From Bacteroidota bacterium (GTDB lineage: Bacteria; Bacteroidota; Bacteroidia; Palsa-965): 64,000 nucleotides of DNA. The number at the start of each line of letters is the position of its first letter. Within the stretch, counting starts at the first letter, position 1. Positions 45,201-52,156 of the stretch are shown in pieces. A model generated the notes under the pieces. It was not told the DNA's origin, made no database searches, and saw only the letters and a program-made list of their open reading frames with translations. The stretch covers positions 86,359 through 150,358 of the forward strand of contig JADBYT010000012.1 of NCBI GenBank assembly GCA_020402865.1. The letters run 5' to 3'. The position numbers were made by a program, and so were the translations under genes.

Positions 45201-46609
45201 TGCCCGCCACACCCTCGAACATAGTTGGCAGCAGCACGGTTTGTCAGGGACAAAGCAGTGTGGTGTACAGCATTCTTCCGCTGGCCAATGCCACGGGTTA
45301 TGTATGGACATTGCCTCCGGGCGCAACCATTGTAAGCGGCAACAACACCAACGCCATTACGGTTGATTTTTCTGAAACAGCGGTATCTGGTCCTGTACTG
45401 GTGTATGGCACCAATGCCTGCGGCAACGGACAATCGTCAGACACGCTTGTACTTACCGTAAATCCGCTGCCTGATGCAGCGGGAAACATCAGCGGCACTG
45501 CACTGGTGAACATCTGCCCCACGGCCACAGGCATCAGTTACAGCGTACCTGCTATTGCCAATGCAACATCGTATGTATGGACACTGCCCGCCGGCGCCAC
45601 CATTGCCAGCGGCAACAACACCAGTGCCATTACTGTTGACTTTGCAGCAAACGCACAGCCGGGAGCGATTATGGTATATGGTCAGAATGCCTGCGGCAAT
45701 GGCGACACGGCGATACTCAGCATCAGTTTTGCGCAGGTAACGCCTTCGGATATTTGTTTAGTAACTGTTGACTCCAACTCGCAATACAACCGCGTGGTGT
45801 GGGAAAAGCCGGTGGCCACAGATATTGACTCGTTCTACATTTTCCGTGAACTTACGGCCAACAACTATGTGCAGGTGGGTGCCGTGGATTATGACTCACT
45901 GAGTGTATTCATCGACTCGGTTTACACACCGCTGGCCAACCCGAACGTAACCTATCACCGATACAAAATTGCTTCGGTTGACTCATGCGGAAACCAGAGT
46001 ACGCAAAGTGTCCATCACCGCACATTGTTCCTGCAATCAAACGTAGGTATTGGCGGTGTGGTAAACCTGAGCTGGAGCCAGTACGAAGGTGCAGTGGTGA
46101 GTTTCTACCGCATTCTGCGCGACAGTACCAATGCCGGGCAGTGGGAAGTAATTGACTCGGTATCGGGCAACAATACGCTTTACACCGATCCTACTCCGCC
46201 TATTTCGGCTTCTGTTACCAACATCCGCTACAAACTGCAAACCGTGTGGCTGGTTAGCTGTAATCCGACCCGCAACATTGTAACCTCAGAATCGAACCTG
46301 GGCGATGTGCCCCGGGCATTGATTTCGGTAGCTGAGTTTGAACTGGGCGGACAGGTATTTGCCTACCCGAATCCGTCGGACGGAAATGTGACTGTAACCT
46401 GTCCGTATTCCGAAACCGGCTACCGTATTGCGGTGTATGATGCCCCGGGCCGATTGGTTTACACACAGGATGTGGAAAGCCGCAACCTGAGCCGCGGGCA
46501 GAACCGTATTGATTTGCCGCTTGGTGGCCTGGCCTCAGGTACCTACTTCCTTGTGATGCAGGATGCCGGGGGGCGTTCGGCGCGGCTGAAGCTGGTGATA
46601 CAACAGTAA
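39275..46609 (+). CDS. Giant modular T9SS-secreted surface protein
   Basis: A 2,444-residue protein with a signal peptide (MNKIVTRLCIVFFVLVSHAGYAQ). Modules in order: three fibronectin-III-like units (about 25-395), a LamG/concanavalin-like domain (about 429-650, VTLECWVNRSNWATG), an IPT/TIG domain (754-833), FG-GAP/VCBS-type repeats with DxDxDG calcium loops (864-1202, DLDGDGKTDLVIGY), another FN3-like unit (1210-1320), PKD domain (about 1528-1615), six PKD-like repeats (1620-2153), FN3-like pair (2160-2340), and a type A sorting domain (FAYPNPSDGNVTVTC ... GLASGTYFLVMQDAGG). No catalytic domain is evident. It is likely an adhesin or matrix protein. A perfect terminator follows. Confidence 0.92.
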   Translation: MNKIVTRLCIVFFVLVSHAGYAQTPSSNIQFASLGTTSYNINWTSGTGVGRIAVLRASSSSIAFPVDNTVYTNSSTFGSGSNLGNANYVIYKGTGSSITVSGLTPFTNYTVTIFEYSGSAAVPNYNTLSYASASRYTLETSPTTSPSALTASSISSSSAALSWTNGNGSYTLTTLQAGSTNSNLPVDGTVYGSSSTYGNGATVGSSAPYSYVVFNAASSSLTVSGLSPSTDYTAAAFAFSGLLGAQNYRTISYPTESFTTLANQPTANASNLRFKDIEDDAMTISWLNTPTSSGGGTSHLVLMSTSSTVDLPVDGTLYTASSNFGSGSLIGQSYVVYAGSGNAFRVQNLSMETQYYIRVFEYNGSTGTFNPTANYLTSTYLSGQQYSNTTHPGNTLSNMTFTANTGNAVTVNWTGSPGQAKIVTARAGRRPTAIAFDGVNDHVLVPYNSVLQPSSEVTLECWVNRSNWATGTTNSEYFAGNAETGGYCILQLGTTIYAYTYRNNAWGFTAYNVAHLSPGWHHFAVTYDGRYIRGYVDGAIYGENDAGANYPIGYTNSNAFVIGADAGTASTVSNGYTTAQIDEVRVWDNGQSEFLLNYFMNTSLLGNEANLIGYWKLDDGSAATSTALNSDATGGSALNGTLTNMVTTAATNYTASGGWVYSASPVNAPVDFATYGANSNITNTPAQSVALQTLSVLNAASGTQTVTVSGLTPGTWYNFNVYDYDFAVVNSNNLYNYIPQYVLSGEVQTGSLTPTVSSIAPTSGPIGTTVTINGTNFSTTLTNNVVYFGAVRATVLTASSTQLTVTVPFGTQFVPVTVSVNGLTAAAPREFNVTSVCAATINTSSFGISSINASSAAYEHRQLDVNNDGRPDVVYNLFSSDVVAVSRGNSINGTNPPTFNTALNYTTSENPYGMEIADVDMDGRPDVISSNSSGGKISIHRVASNGSLFIPPIEIPIPFSNPSVVRAGDLDGDGKTDLVIGYFSGSNITVLRNTGSFGMVSFDPAVNINVGAINPSSIYVRDLDGNGKADIAIGSYNSANFYTLRNTSVSVGSITFAAIQTFSASTGTVQNMAHGDFNIDGRPDMVLAMSDNRVRIFNNTSTSGTISFTLATTLTSLSSFSYSPICNDLDGDGRTDLVLGYVNTPEISIWEATGSFGFGTRVDFTPPNGTASLNVSVGDFNADGRPDIAASAVGNFINILTNTMNALDPEPSTAASNVSVSGITQTSMTVNFTAGTGANRLVLARQGSAVTSFPVDGNGYTANATFGSGSDLGGGTFVVYNGNSNSVTITGLQSNTLYYFSVVEYNGSSCTSNYMSTPITANNQTLNTPPTLSSISNPAAICRNSGLQTVNLSGIGTGSVSETQTLSITATSNNTALIPNPTVTYTSPNATGSLSYTPVTNATGTATITVTVNDGASNNNTFQRTFVVTVNQPPSTANAGVTQYICANVANLSANTPGTGTGTWSIFSTTNPAITVGNIGNVNSPTTTLSGLNTNDNVVLAWTISNAPCAASIDTVTIRRIACTLQANFTWSPTTLCALNASTTNQISFTNTSVTANPSPTWTYNWTFAGPTTPSPASSTQANPSNITFTGPGSFTVTLTANDGSGNSVSTQTITINPYPATPGSITGPTSVCQGQTNVPFSVVPVANATTYNWSLPSGATIVSGTGTSSILVNFSNSATSNFITVNGVNSCGNGVSSAPLSVTVLPLPAATTVVSGPTSVCQGQNNVVFATSAVANATGYTWTLPVGATIVSGNNTNSITVNFSTAAQSGPVNVVATNSCGSGTSSVNFNLTVNPVPGAAGVITSNTAASVCQGATGVTYTVPAIASATSYNWTLPSGATIVSGNGTNSITVDYNNLAASGNVTVAGVNSCGTGASSSFAVTTNPLPGNAGAILGTDTVCQGQFSVSYFVSSIPNASSYVWTLPPGASIVSGQGTNSITVDFSASAQSGQVTVAAQNGCGLGVASAPLGVVVNPLPATPSNIVGSSTVCQGQSSVVYSILPLANATGYVWTLPPGATIVSGNNTNAITVDFSETAVSGPVLVYGTNACGNGQSSDTLVLTVNPLPDAAGNISGTALVNICPTATGISYSVPAIANATSYVWTLPAGATIASGNNTSAITVDFAANAQPGAIMVYGQNACGNGDTAILSISFAQVTPSDICLVTVDSNSQYNRVVWEKPVATDIDSFYIFRELTANNYVQVGAVDYDSLSVFIDSVYTPLANPNVTYHRYKIASVDSCGNQSTQSVHHRTLFLQSNVGIGGVVNLSWSQYEGAVVSFYRILRDSTNAGQWEVIDSVSGNNTLYTDPTPPISASVTNIRYKLQTVWLVSCNPTRNIVTSESNLGDVPRALISVAEFELGGQVFAYPNPSDGNVTVTCPYSETGYRIAVYDAPGRLVYTQDVESRNLSRGQNRIDLPLGGLASGTYFLVMQDAGGRSARLKLVIQQ
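44135..45735 (+). repeat. Six tandem ~267-bp PKD-like repeats within the giant gene
   Basis: Units begin at about 44135, 44402, 44669, 44939, 45208 and 45474, a period of 89-90 codons. Each has SVCQGQ (NICPTA in the last), a central YxWTLPxGATIVSGN, an SITVDFS strand and a closing NxCGxGxSS. The nucleotide sequence is strongly conserved between units, which suggests recent duplication or gene conversion. Confidence 0.88.
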
Positions 46610-46623
46610 TTGAGATACCTTTT

Positions 46624-46662
46624 ACAAACGCGGCAGCCACACACTGCCGCGTTTGTGTTTTT
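46624..46662 (+). terminator. Terminator of the giant T9SS cargo gene
   Basis: ACAAACGCGGCAG (46624-46636) and CTGCCGCGTTTGT (46644-46656) form a perfect 13-bp stem with a 7-nt loop followed by GTTTTT. It is 14 nt after the stop. Confidence 0.85.
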
Positions 46663-46668
46663 GCCGCT

Positions 46669-46676
46669 TACCTTTG
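46669..46676 (+). promoter_or_regulatory. Perfect TAnnTTTG box before the SRAP gene
   Basis: TACCTTTG lies 11 nt before the ATG at 46688 and just after the upstream terminator. It supports that start and an independent transcript. Confidence 0.4.
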
Positions 46677-46687
46677 CCTGCAAGCCC

Positions 46688-47353
46688 ATGTGTTACAAAG
46701 TAGCCAACAAAGCCACCGCCGCGCAGCTCAGCACCGAGCTGGATGCCGAGTTTGACGAAGCCGAAAAATGGCAGCCCGAAACGGAGCTGAGCGGCTTTGC
46801 GCATCCGGCTTTGCCTGTACTTACAGATGGCCAAACGCGCAAACTTGAACTTATGCGCTGGGGCTTGATTCCGCACTGGGCAAGCAGCCTTTCGCAGGCT
46901 GAAGCACTGCGTAATCAAACACTGAATGCGCGGGCTGAAACGATGCTTGAAAAGCCCTCGTTTCGTGATGTGGCGCTTACACAGCGTTGTATAATACCCG
47001 TTACCGGCTTTTATGAATGGCAAACCAGCGGCCGCACCAAAACGCCCTATTTTCTGCAACCCGCCTCCGGAAACTTCTTTCTGCTGGGCGGTTTGTACAG
47101 TACGTGGGCACACCGCGAAACCGGAGAACTCATCCGTTCGTTTTCTATTGTTACCGTGCCCGCCAATGCCCTCATGGCCGAAATACACAACACCAAACAA
47201 CGAATGCCCCTCATTCTAACGCCCGAAACGACCGGTGCATGGACTAATCCCGGTTTAGCGGCCAACAGCCTACCACAACTTTGCGTGCCCTGTTCCGAGG
47301 CGTTGATGCGGGCTGAAAATCTGAATGGCGACACACAAATAAGCCTTTTTTAA
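46688..47353 (+). CDS. SOS response-associated peptidase (SRAP/HMCES/YedK family)
   Basis: A 221-residue protein that in this family forms a covalent thiazolidine link with abasic sites in single-stranded DNA. Met1 is removed and Cys2 (MCYKV) is the crosslinking residue. Other marks are LMRWGLIPHWA, LNARAETMLEKPSFRD, the CIIPVTGFYEW motif with the catalytic Glu, and AEIHNTKQRMPLIL with its His. The frame extends to 46610, but only the ATG at 46688 puts the cysteine at position 2, which the mechanism requires. Confidence 0.93.
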   Translation: MCYKVANKATAAQLSTELDAEFDEAEKWQPETELSGFAHPALPVLTDGQTRKLELMRWGLIPHWASSLSQAEALRNQTLNARAETMLEKPSFRDVALTQRCIIPVTGFYEWQTSGRTKTPYFLQPASGNFFLLGGLYSTWAHRETGELIRSFSIVTVPANALMAEIHNTKQRMPLILTPETTGAWTNPGLAANSLPQLCVPCSEALMRAENLNGDTQISLF

Positions 47354-47395
47354 GACGGCATACTCGAACTGGCACCATTTTCGTTGTACATTAGT

Positions 47396-47794
47396 ATGAT
47401 GCGACTAATTGCCCTGCTGCTTATTACTGCTTTGCTTCCCTTTGTTTCGGGTTGCAATAAAGATGTGCCGCCCAAAATTTATCTGAAAACCGAAGGCACC
47501 TATGTGTCGGCAGACCTTGTGGTAACACCGGGCAGCAGTTTTACGGTGGGCAGCATAGCCGAAAAAACCAAAGACGAACTGAGCGCATTTTATGTGGAAG
47601 TAGCCTACGACGGTTCGAGCGCAGGCAGACTGGTTGACCGCTGGTTTATACACCCTGATTTTCGTTCGCGGTATGAAAAGGATTATGTGGTAACCGTGCG
47701 CAGCACACCCGGCCGCGAACGCTGGATTTTTAATGTGAATGATGAAGATGGCCGTATTTCGCGGCGCGAGATACGGGTAACGGTGCAGCCGTAG
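47396..47794 (+). CDS. Small lipoprotein, unknown function
   Basis: A 132-residue lipoprotein with signal MMRLIALLLITALLPFVSGC and lipobox VSGC. The mature part is beta-rich (FTVGSIAEKTKDELSAFYVE; YVVTVRSTPGRERWIFNVND), like a single Ig-like or Kelch-adjacent domain. No family is recognised. Two adjacent ATGs (47396, 47399) can start it. It is in the same direction as the SRAP gene, 42 bp downstream, possibly in one transcript. Confidence 0.65.
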   Translation: MMRLIALLLITALLPFVSGCNKDVPPKIYLKTEGTYVSADLVVTPGSSFTVGSIAEKTKDELSAFYVEVAYDGSSAGRLVDRWFIHPDFRSRYEKDYVVTVRSTPGRERWIFNVNDEDGRISRREIRVTVQP

Positions 47795-47802
47795 TGGTGG
47801 GC

Positions 47803-47872
47803 GGTGGCTTCGACAAGCTCAGGAATCGGTGGCTTCGACAAGCTCAGCCACCGCGACATGATCAGCCACCGG
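47803..47872. repeat. REP-like palindromic elements, GGTGGCTTCGACAAGCTCAGCC type
   Basis: GGTGGCTTCGACAAGCTCAG occurs at 47803-47822 and again at 47828-47852, where it ends with CCACC and folds (GGTGGC/GCCACC around GCTT/AAGC). A further ATCAGCCACCGG half-unit follows at about 47861. Period 25 bp. They lie between the lipoprotein gene and the carboxylase gene. I see no gene in 47795-48069. Confidence 0.75.
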
Positions 47873-48003
47873 AATTCGATCAACTATTCCCGCAAAAAAG
47901 CCAGCAGATTCGATCTCCGCAGGCTTGCGTGCTCTCAGCCACCTCTACAAGTTCAGTCTCCACGACAACCTTACAAGACAAGCCTCCGCTTGTGAAATAT
48001 GCA

Positions 48004-48053
48004 AAAACGGTGGCTGTTTCTCCGCTTCAGATGCGGGTTACAGCCACCGTTTT
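48004..48053 (-). terminator. Terminator of the acyl-CoA carboxylase beta gene
   Basis: AAAACGGTGGCTGT (48004-48017) and ACAGCCACCGTTTT (48040-48053) form a perfect 14-bp stem with U-rich flank on the minus strand. It is 17 nt past the stop. Confidence 0.8.
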
Positions 48054-48069
48054 ATTTATGGGTGATATT

Positions 48070-49611
48070 TTACAGCGGAATGTTACCGTGCTTTTTGGGC
48101 GGAAGTTTATCGGCCTTGTTCTGCAGCATGGCGAACGCGCGGATGAGTTTTTCGCGTGTTTGCGAAGGCTCGATTACTTCGTCCACATAGCCACGCTCGG
48201 CGGCGCGGTAGGGATTGGCAAACATTTCGGTGTATTCGGTTTCTTTTTCTTTCCACTTGGCGGCAGCATCTTCGGCAGCGGCGATTTCGTTTTTGAAGAT
48301 GATTTCGGCTGCGCCTTTTGCACCCATTACGGCAATTTCGGCCGTGGGCCAGGCGTAGTTCATATCGGCGCCAATGTGTTTGGAGTTCATTACGTCATAC
48401 GCCCCGCCGTAGGCTTTGCGTGTGATTACGGTAATGCGCGGCACGGTGGCTTCGCAGAATGCGTAAAGCAGTTTGGCTCCGTTGGTAATAATGGCATTCC
48501 ACTCCTGATCGGTTCCCGGCAGGAAGCCCGGCACATCTTCAAACACGAGCAGGGGAATATTGAACGAATCGCAGAAACGGACAAAGCGCGCGGCTTTGGT
48601 GGATGCATGAATATCGAGCACACCGGCCAGCACGGCAGGCTGGTTGGCCACAATGCCAATGCTGCGTCCGGCAAGACGCGCAAAGCCCACCACGATGTTC
48701 TCGGCAAAGTGCTTGTGCACTTCGAGGAAGCTGTCGGCATCAATTACCTCGGCAATTACTTCACGAATATCGTAAGGCTGGTTGGGATTGGCGGGAATGA
48801 TGCCGTTGAGCACTTCGCGCTTTTCGTTGCCGCTTTCATAAGGTACAAAAGGCGCTTCTTCCTCGCAGTTTTGCGGCATGTAGCTGAGCAGCGCGCGGAT
48901 GTGCTGAATGCAGGCAATTTCGTTTTCGCAGGCAAAATGGGTAACGCCTGATTTGGAGGCGTGTGTCATGGCGCCGCCAAGTTCCTCAGAAGTCACTTCC
49001 TCGTGCGTAACCGTTTTTACCACATTGGGACCGGTTACAAACATGTAGGAAGTATTCTCGACCATGAGAATAAAATCGGTAATGGCCGGCGAATATACTG
49101 CACCACCCGCGCAAGGGCCCATGATGGCCGAAAGCTGCGGAATAACGCCCGAAGCGAGTGTGTTGCGGTAAAAAATATCGGCATAACCGCCCAGCGATAC
49201 GACGCCTTCCTGAATGCGCGCTCCGCCCGAATCGTTGAGGCCGATGACCGGGGCGCCGTTTTTCATGGCGAGATCCATGATGCGGCAGATTTTTTCGGCA
49301 TGTGTTTCGGAAAGCGAGCCGCCAAAGACGGTAAAGTCCTGCGAAAACACATATACCAGACGGCCGTTTACGTTGCCGTAGCCGGTTACCACACCATCGC
49401 CAAGGTACTTTTCTTTATCAAGGCCGAAATCGGTGGCGCGATGCGTTACGAGCATGCCAATTTCTTCGAAAGTGCCTTCGTCGAGCAGGAAGTGAAGACG
49501 TTCACGTGCGGTGAGTTTGCCTTTTTTATGCTGGGCATCAATGCGTTTTTGTCCGCCGCCAAGCATGGCCTGTTCGGTTTTTTCGCGGAGCGTGTTGAGT
49601 TTATCAGTCAT
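48070..49611 (-). CDS. Acyl-CoA (propionyl-/methylmalonyl-type) carboxylase beta subunit
   Basis: A 513-residue biotin-dependent carboxyltransferase of the PccB/MmdA type, transferring carboxyl from carboxybiotin to propionyl- or acetyl-CoA. Typical motifs: [36 protein letters not shown], the acyl-CoA-site [35 protein letters not shown] and, in the C-terminal half, [13 protein letters not shown] with [16 protein letters not shown]. Length fits a decameric or dodecameric beta subunit. No biotin carrier or alpha subunit gene is adjacent, so it must work with partners elsewhere. Methylmalonyl-CoA decarboxylase alpha is an alternative name for the same family. Confidence 0.93.
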   Translation of the reverse strand: MTDKLNTLREKTEQAMLGGGQKRIDAQHKKGKLTARERLHFLLDEGTFEEIGMLVTHRATDFGLDKEKYLGDGVVTGYGNVNGRLVYVFSQDFTVFGGSLSETHAEKICRIMDLAMKNGAPVIGLNDSGGARIQEGVVSLGGYADIFYRNTLASGVIPQLSAIMGPCAGGAVYSPAITDFILMVENTSYMFVTGPNVVKTVTHEEVTSEELGGAMTHASKSGVTHFACENEIACIQHIRALLSYMPQNCEEEAPFVPYESGNEKREVLNGIIPANPNQPYDIREVIAEVIDADSFLEVHKHFAENIVVGFARLAGRSIGIVANQPAVLAGVLDIHASTKAARFVRFCDSFNIPLLVFEDVPGFLPGTDQEWNAIITNGAKLLYAFCEATVPRITVITRKAYGGAYDVMNSKHIGADMNYAWPTAEIAVMGAKGAAEIIFKNEIAAAEDAAAKWKEKETEYTEMFANPYRAAERGYVDEVIEPSQTREKLIRAFAMLQNKADKLPPKKHGNIPL

Positions 49612-49955
49612 TGCGGGTTTGCGAATGTAAAATGTAATCGGGGGTTAAAAGTACGAAATCGGCGGCAAGGCGGTGTTAAAAACGGTGTAAAGTAGGAAGC
49701 ACGCGCAGCGCGGGCGGCAGCGCGTGAGCGATTGGAGCGGTTACCCCGCCTGAGCAGGATGTTTATTTGTGCAGTATGGCGGAGTAATAGCGGAAAGCGC
49801 GGCCCCGCTTTTTTTGCGGGGACACGCCCTGATTTTTTTTGTTAGTGTTTTTTTGGGGTACGAATAAGGGTGGGAGTATGAATCAAGTCTGGAGACTTGA
49901 TTAAGGGGAGCGGAAAGTTTATTCGGCTTTGCCGAAGAAAACTTTCCGCAGCACC
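49612..49955. repeat. Intergenic region with several palindromes
   Basis: No gene is seen. Three hairpins stand out. CCCCGC/GCGGGG around a T7 loop (49803-49821). AATCAAGTCT/AGACTTGATT, perfect 10-bp arms with a 2-nt centre (49881-49902). The long element GCGGAAAGTTT...AAACTTTCCGC with inner TTCGGC/GCCGAA (49910-49949), related to the elements at 30383 and 31678. A G+C-rich stretch (49696-49740, AGCGCGGGCGGCAGCGCGTG) precedes them. Confidence 0.75.
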
Positions 49956-50029
49956 GTTGCGGGGCGCGATGCCTCGCGCCCTTACGGGAATCTGACATTG
50001 TTGCGGGGCGTGGTGCCTCGCGCCCTTAC
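49956..50029. repeat. Two tandem GGGGCGCGATGCCTCGCGCCC palindromes
   Basis: The 30-bp unit GTTGCGGGGCG + C/TGRTGCCTCGCGCCCTTAC occurs at 49956-49985 and 50000-50029 (period 44 bp). GGGCGCG pairs with CGCGCCC in the first copy. The TTA in the second copy provides the stop codon of the response-regulator gene, so the element has become part of that gene's 3' end. Confidence 0.8.
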
Positions 50030-50682
50030 AGCATGACGATACGGTGGGAGATGGCGTAGAGTACAAGCCCCACGCGGCTGCGTACGTCGAGCTTATCGAA
50101 AAGTGCTTCGCGGTGACCGTCAACGGTGCGGATGCTGAGGTTCATGCGGTCGGCAATTTCCTTGTAGGTGAGTTCGGAGCAGGCGTATTTGAGAAATTCA
50201 AGTTCGCGGGGGGTGAGGCCTTTTTCTTTGGCCAGTGCTTCGGGCGTACGGTCGTGCGTGATGGCATTGACGAGATGCGAAGTGACCATTTCGGAATAAT
50301 ACACGCCGCGTTCGCAAAGTGTATCGAGCGCAATGCGAAGCTCGTCGGGCTGGGCATCTTTAAGCACATAGCCACGCGCGCCGGCACGGATCATGCGCAC
50401 CACAGATTCCTCGTCGTTGTGCATGGATACGGCGAGCACTTTTACGTCTTCATATTTTTCGCGCAGGCGTGCGGCGGTTTCAAAGCCATCCATGCCGGGC
50501 ATATTAATATCGAGCAGCACCACATCGGGAATATTGCGGGGCGATGAAAAACGGTCGAGCAGATCGCGGCCGCTGTGTACCTGATAGAGCACTTCGTACC
50601 GGTCAAAACGGCCAACAAGTTCGGCCAGGGCGCTGCTGAAAAGTTTGTGATCGTCAACAATAACTACGGAGCGGTGAGACAT
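50026..50682 (-). CDS. NarL/FixJ-type response regulator
   Basis: A 218-residue cytoplasmic regulator. The receiver domain (1-120) has IVDDHKLF with the acidic pair, the phospho-acceptor Asp58 in VVLLDINMPGMDG and Lys in YVLKDAQPDEL. The LuxR-type helix-turn-helix (about 150-210) is TPRELEFLKYACSELTYKEI ... RTVDGHREALFDKLDV. It is 32 bp downstream of the histidine kinase on the same strand, so they are a cognate pair. The stop codon lies in a REP-like palindrome. The target genes are unknown. Confidence 0.93.
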   Translation of the reverse strand: MSHRSVVIVDDHKLFSSALAELVGRFDRYEVLYQVHSGRDLLDRFSSPRNIPDVVLLDINMPGMDGFETAARLREKYEDVKVLAVSMHNDEESVVRMIRAGARGYVLKDAQPDELRIALDTLCERGVYYSEMVTSHLVNAITHDRTPEALAKEKGLTPRELEFLKYACSELTYKEIADRMNLSIRTVDGHREALFDKLDVRSRVGLVLYAISHRIVML

Positions 50683-50714
50683 GGCAGGGGGAGTTTGGGA
50701 ATATGCAAAATGTA

Positions 50715-51515
50715 TTAAGGCACAGGCAAGTTAATGATTACTACTGTTCCCTGCGTGGGTGCCGGGTGATAAGTAACCGTGGCACCAATTAACCCGGCAC
50801 GGCGCAGGAGGTTTTGTGTGCCGCTTCCTTTAGTCGGCTGTGCGGGCATTCCGTTGCCATTGTCGGTGATGGAAATGAGCAATGTGTGTTGTTTTTGTTC
50901 GATGCACACACCGATGTGGTTGCCACCGGAGTGGCGGATGGCGTTTTGCAGCAGTTCCTGCGCCATGCGGCAGAGAATGAGCGAAGTATCGGGCGGAAGT
51001 TCGGGAATAGTGCCGTTTTGTGTGAATGCGGCGGTAAACACGCCACTGCGCGAGATGCGTTCGGTTTCGGTACGCAGATTTTCGGTGATGGACTGGCGCA
51101 GGAGATAGTCGTTGTTGATGGCGTGCGAGAGTGAACGCAAATCGGCAATGGCGCGGCCGGTTATTTCGTTGGCTTCGGTGAGGCGGCTGCGGTGCGATGT
51201 ATCAGTAAGCTGATCGATGAGGCCGCTCTGGTAAAGCCGCACCACCGAGAGCAGCTGGCCCACGTTGTCGTGAATTTCGGAGGCAATCTGCCGCTGCGTT
51301 TCTTCCTGCACTTCGAGCCGGGCCAGCTGAATTTCCTGCTCAAACCGCGAGAGCAGCAGTTCTTTTTCGCGGCTGAACTGCTGCTGGCGGCGACGGTAAA
51401 AAATGAGAAATGTAATGACCCATACCGCCAGCGCCGCCAGCAGCAGTGTGCCGAGTATAACGGCAATGACTACGGCAGTACTTACATCGTCTGTGGCGGT
51501 CGGCGTTTGAGGCAT
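50715..51515 (-). CDS. NarX/DesK-type sensor histidine kinase
   Basis: A 266-residue kinase. One membrane helix (about 13-40), a coiled coil (45-75), the HisKA_3 dimerisation/phospho-acceptor motif RQIASEIHDNVGQLLSVVRL with His82, and a HATPase_c domain with AQELLQNAIRHSGGNHI (N box), ITDNGNGMP (G1) and GSGTQNLLRRAGLIGA (G2). There is almost no extracytoplasmic part, so sensing probably depends on the membrane. Its start overlaps the 7TM gene upstream by 34 bp. The response regulator follows after 32 bp. Confidence 0.92.
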   Translation of the reverse strand: MPQTPTATDDVSTAVVIAVILGTLLLAALAVWVITFLIFYRRRQQQFSREKELLLSRFEQEIQLARLEVQEETQRQIASEIHDNVGQLLSVVRLYQSGLIDQLTDTSHRSRLTEANEITGRAIADLRSLSHAINNDYLLRQSITENLRTETERISRSGVFTAAFTQNGTIPELPPDTSLILCRMAQELLQNAIRHSGGNHIGVCIEQKQHTLLISITDNGNGMPAQPTKGSGTQNLLRRAGLIGATVTYHPAPTQGTVVIINLPVP

Positions 51516-52126
51516 AGAATTCCGATGGCTACGCTGAGCAGCAGTGAGAGATTGAGGAATTGAATGATGCGTATTTCGAAGCGGGCAAACTCAGGATCAG
51601 TTTGCAGGAAATACAAAATGGTGCCGGCCGCAAATACATTGCAGAGGTAAAAGAAAAAGAAGCCGGCGTTTATCCAGAAAAGCGGCTCTTTATGTAGCGG
51701 CGCATTGTCATGCTGATGCAGCAGCGAACCAAAATAGCGCCCGGTAAGCCATACAATACTGCAACTGGCCACCATGAGCGAGTAGGTGTTAAACTGATTC
51801 CAGCCCTGACCGAAAAGCAGGTTGCACAACGCAAAAAGCAAATACACGCCAAGCAAAACAAAACCTGTTTTGCGGAGGCGTGTATTTATGTGTATGGAAA
51901 AAAGTACAAAGCTGGTAATGTAAAGCGGCATGCCGAGGTTGTGGATGGCATGGTTGCCGTTTAGCGAGAGAAGTTTGGGCAGATAAAGTGCCGAAAGCTC
52001 TATGATAAAAACAACGAGGAAGTATATGTAGAGCCAGCGGTTAAGCTGTTGGGTTAAAAGCCGAAACCGCCCGCTCATCAGAGCAAGTAAAAGCGCGAGC
52101 GCGATGAGGTAGGCGGTTTCGGGCAT
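51482..52126 (-). CDS. Seven-helix membrane protein coupled to the histidine kinase
   Basis: A 214-residue protein that is mostly membrane: about seven hydrophobic segments (for example LIALALLLALMSG, WLYIYFLVVFIIELSALYL, GFVLLGVYLLFALCNLLFG, IIQFLNLSLLLSVAIGILCL) and a short basic C-terminus. No family name is secure. The 34-bp overlap with the kinase gene, whose own sensor part is minimal, suggests that this protein is the input module of the two-component system. Confidence 0.7.
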   Translation of the reverse strand: MPETAYLIALALLLALMSGRFRLLTQQLNRWLYIYFLVVFIIELSALYLPKLLSLNGNHAIHNLGMPLYITSFVLFSIHINTRLRKTGFVLLGVYLLFALCNLLFGQGWNQFNTYSLMVASCSIVWLTGRYFGSLLHQHDNAPLHKEPLFWINAGFFFFYLCNVFAAGTILYFLQTDPEFARFEIRIIQFLNLSLLLSVAIGILCLKRRPPQTM

Positions 52127-52156
52127 GTGAAATTTTACTTGACTAACAAATAGAAC

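Noticed and set aside
46610..46687. N-terminal extension of the SRAP protein
   Set aside because: The catalytic cysteine must be residue 2, and the extension crosses a perfect terminator hairpin.
47794..48951. 385-codon open frame antisense to the carboxylase beta gene
   Set aside because: It is the reverse-strand shadow of a well-conserved gene; the translation is low-complexity (Gly/Phe/His-rich), begins inside REP elements and shows no domain.
49741..49998. 85-codon minus-strand frame downstream of the response regulator
   Set aside because: It runs through several palindromic elements and encodes no recognisable protein; better explained as repetitive intergenic DNA.
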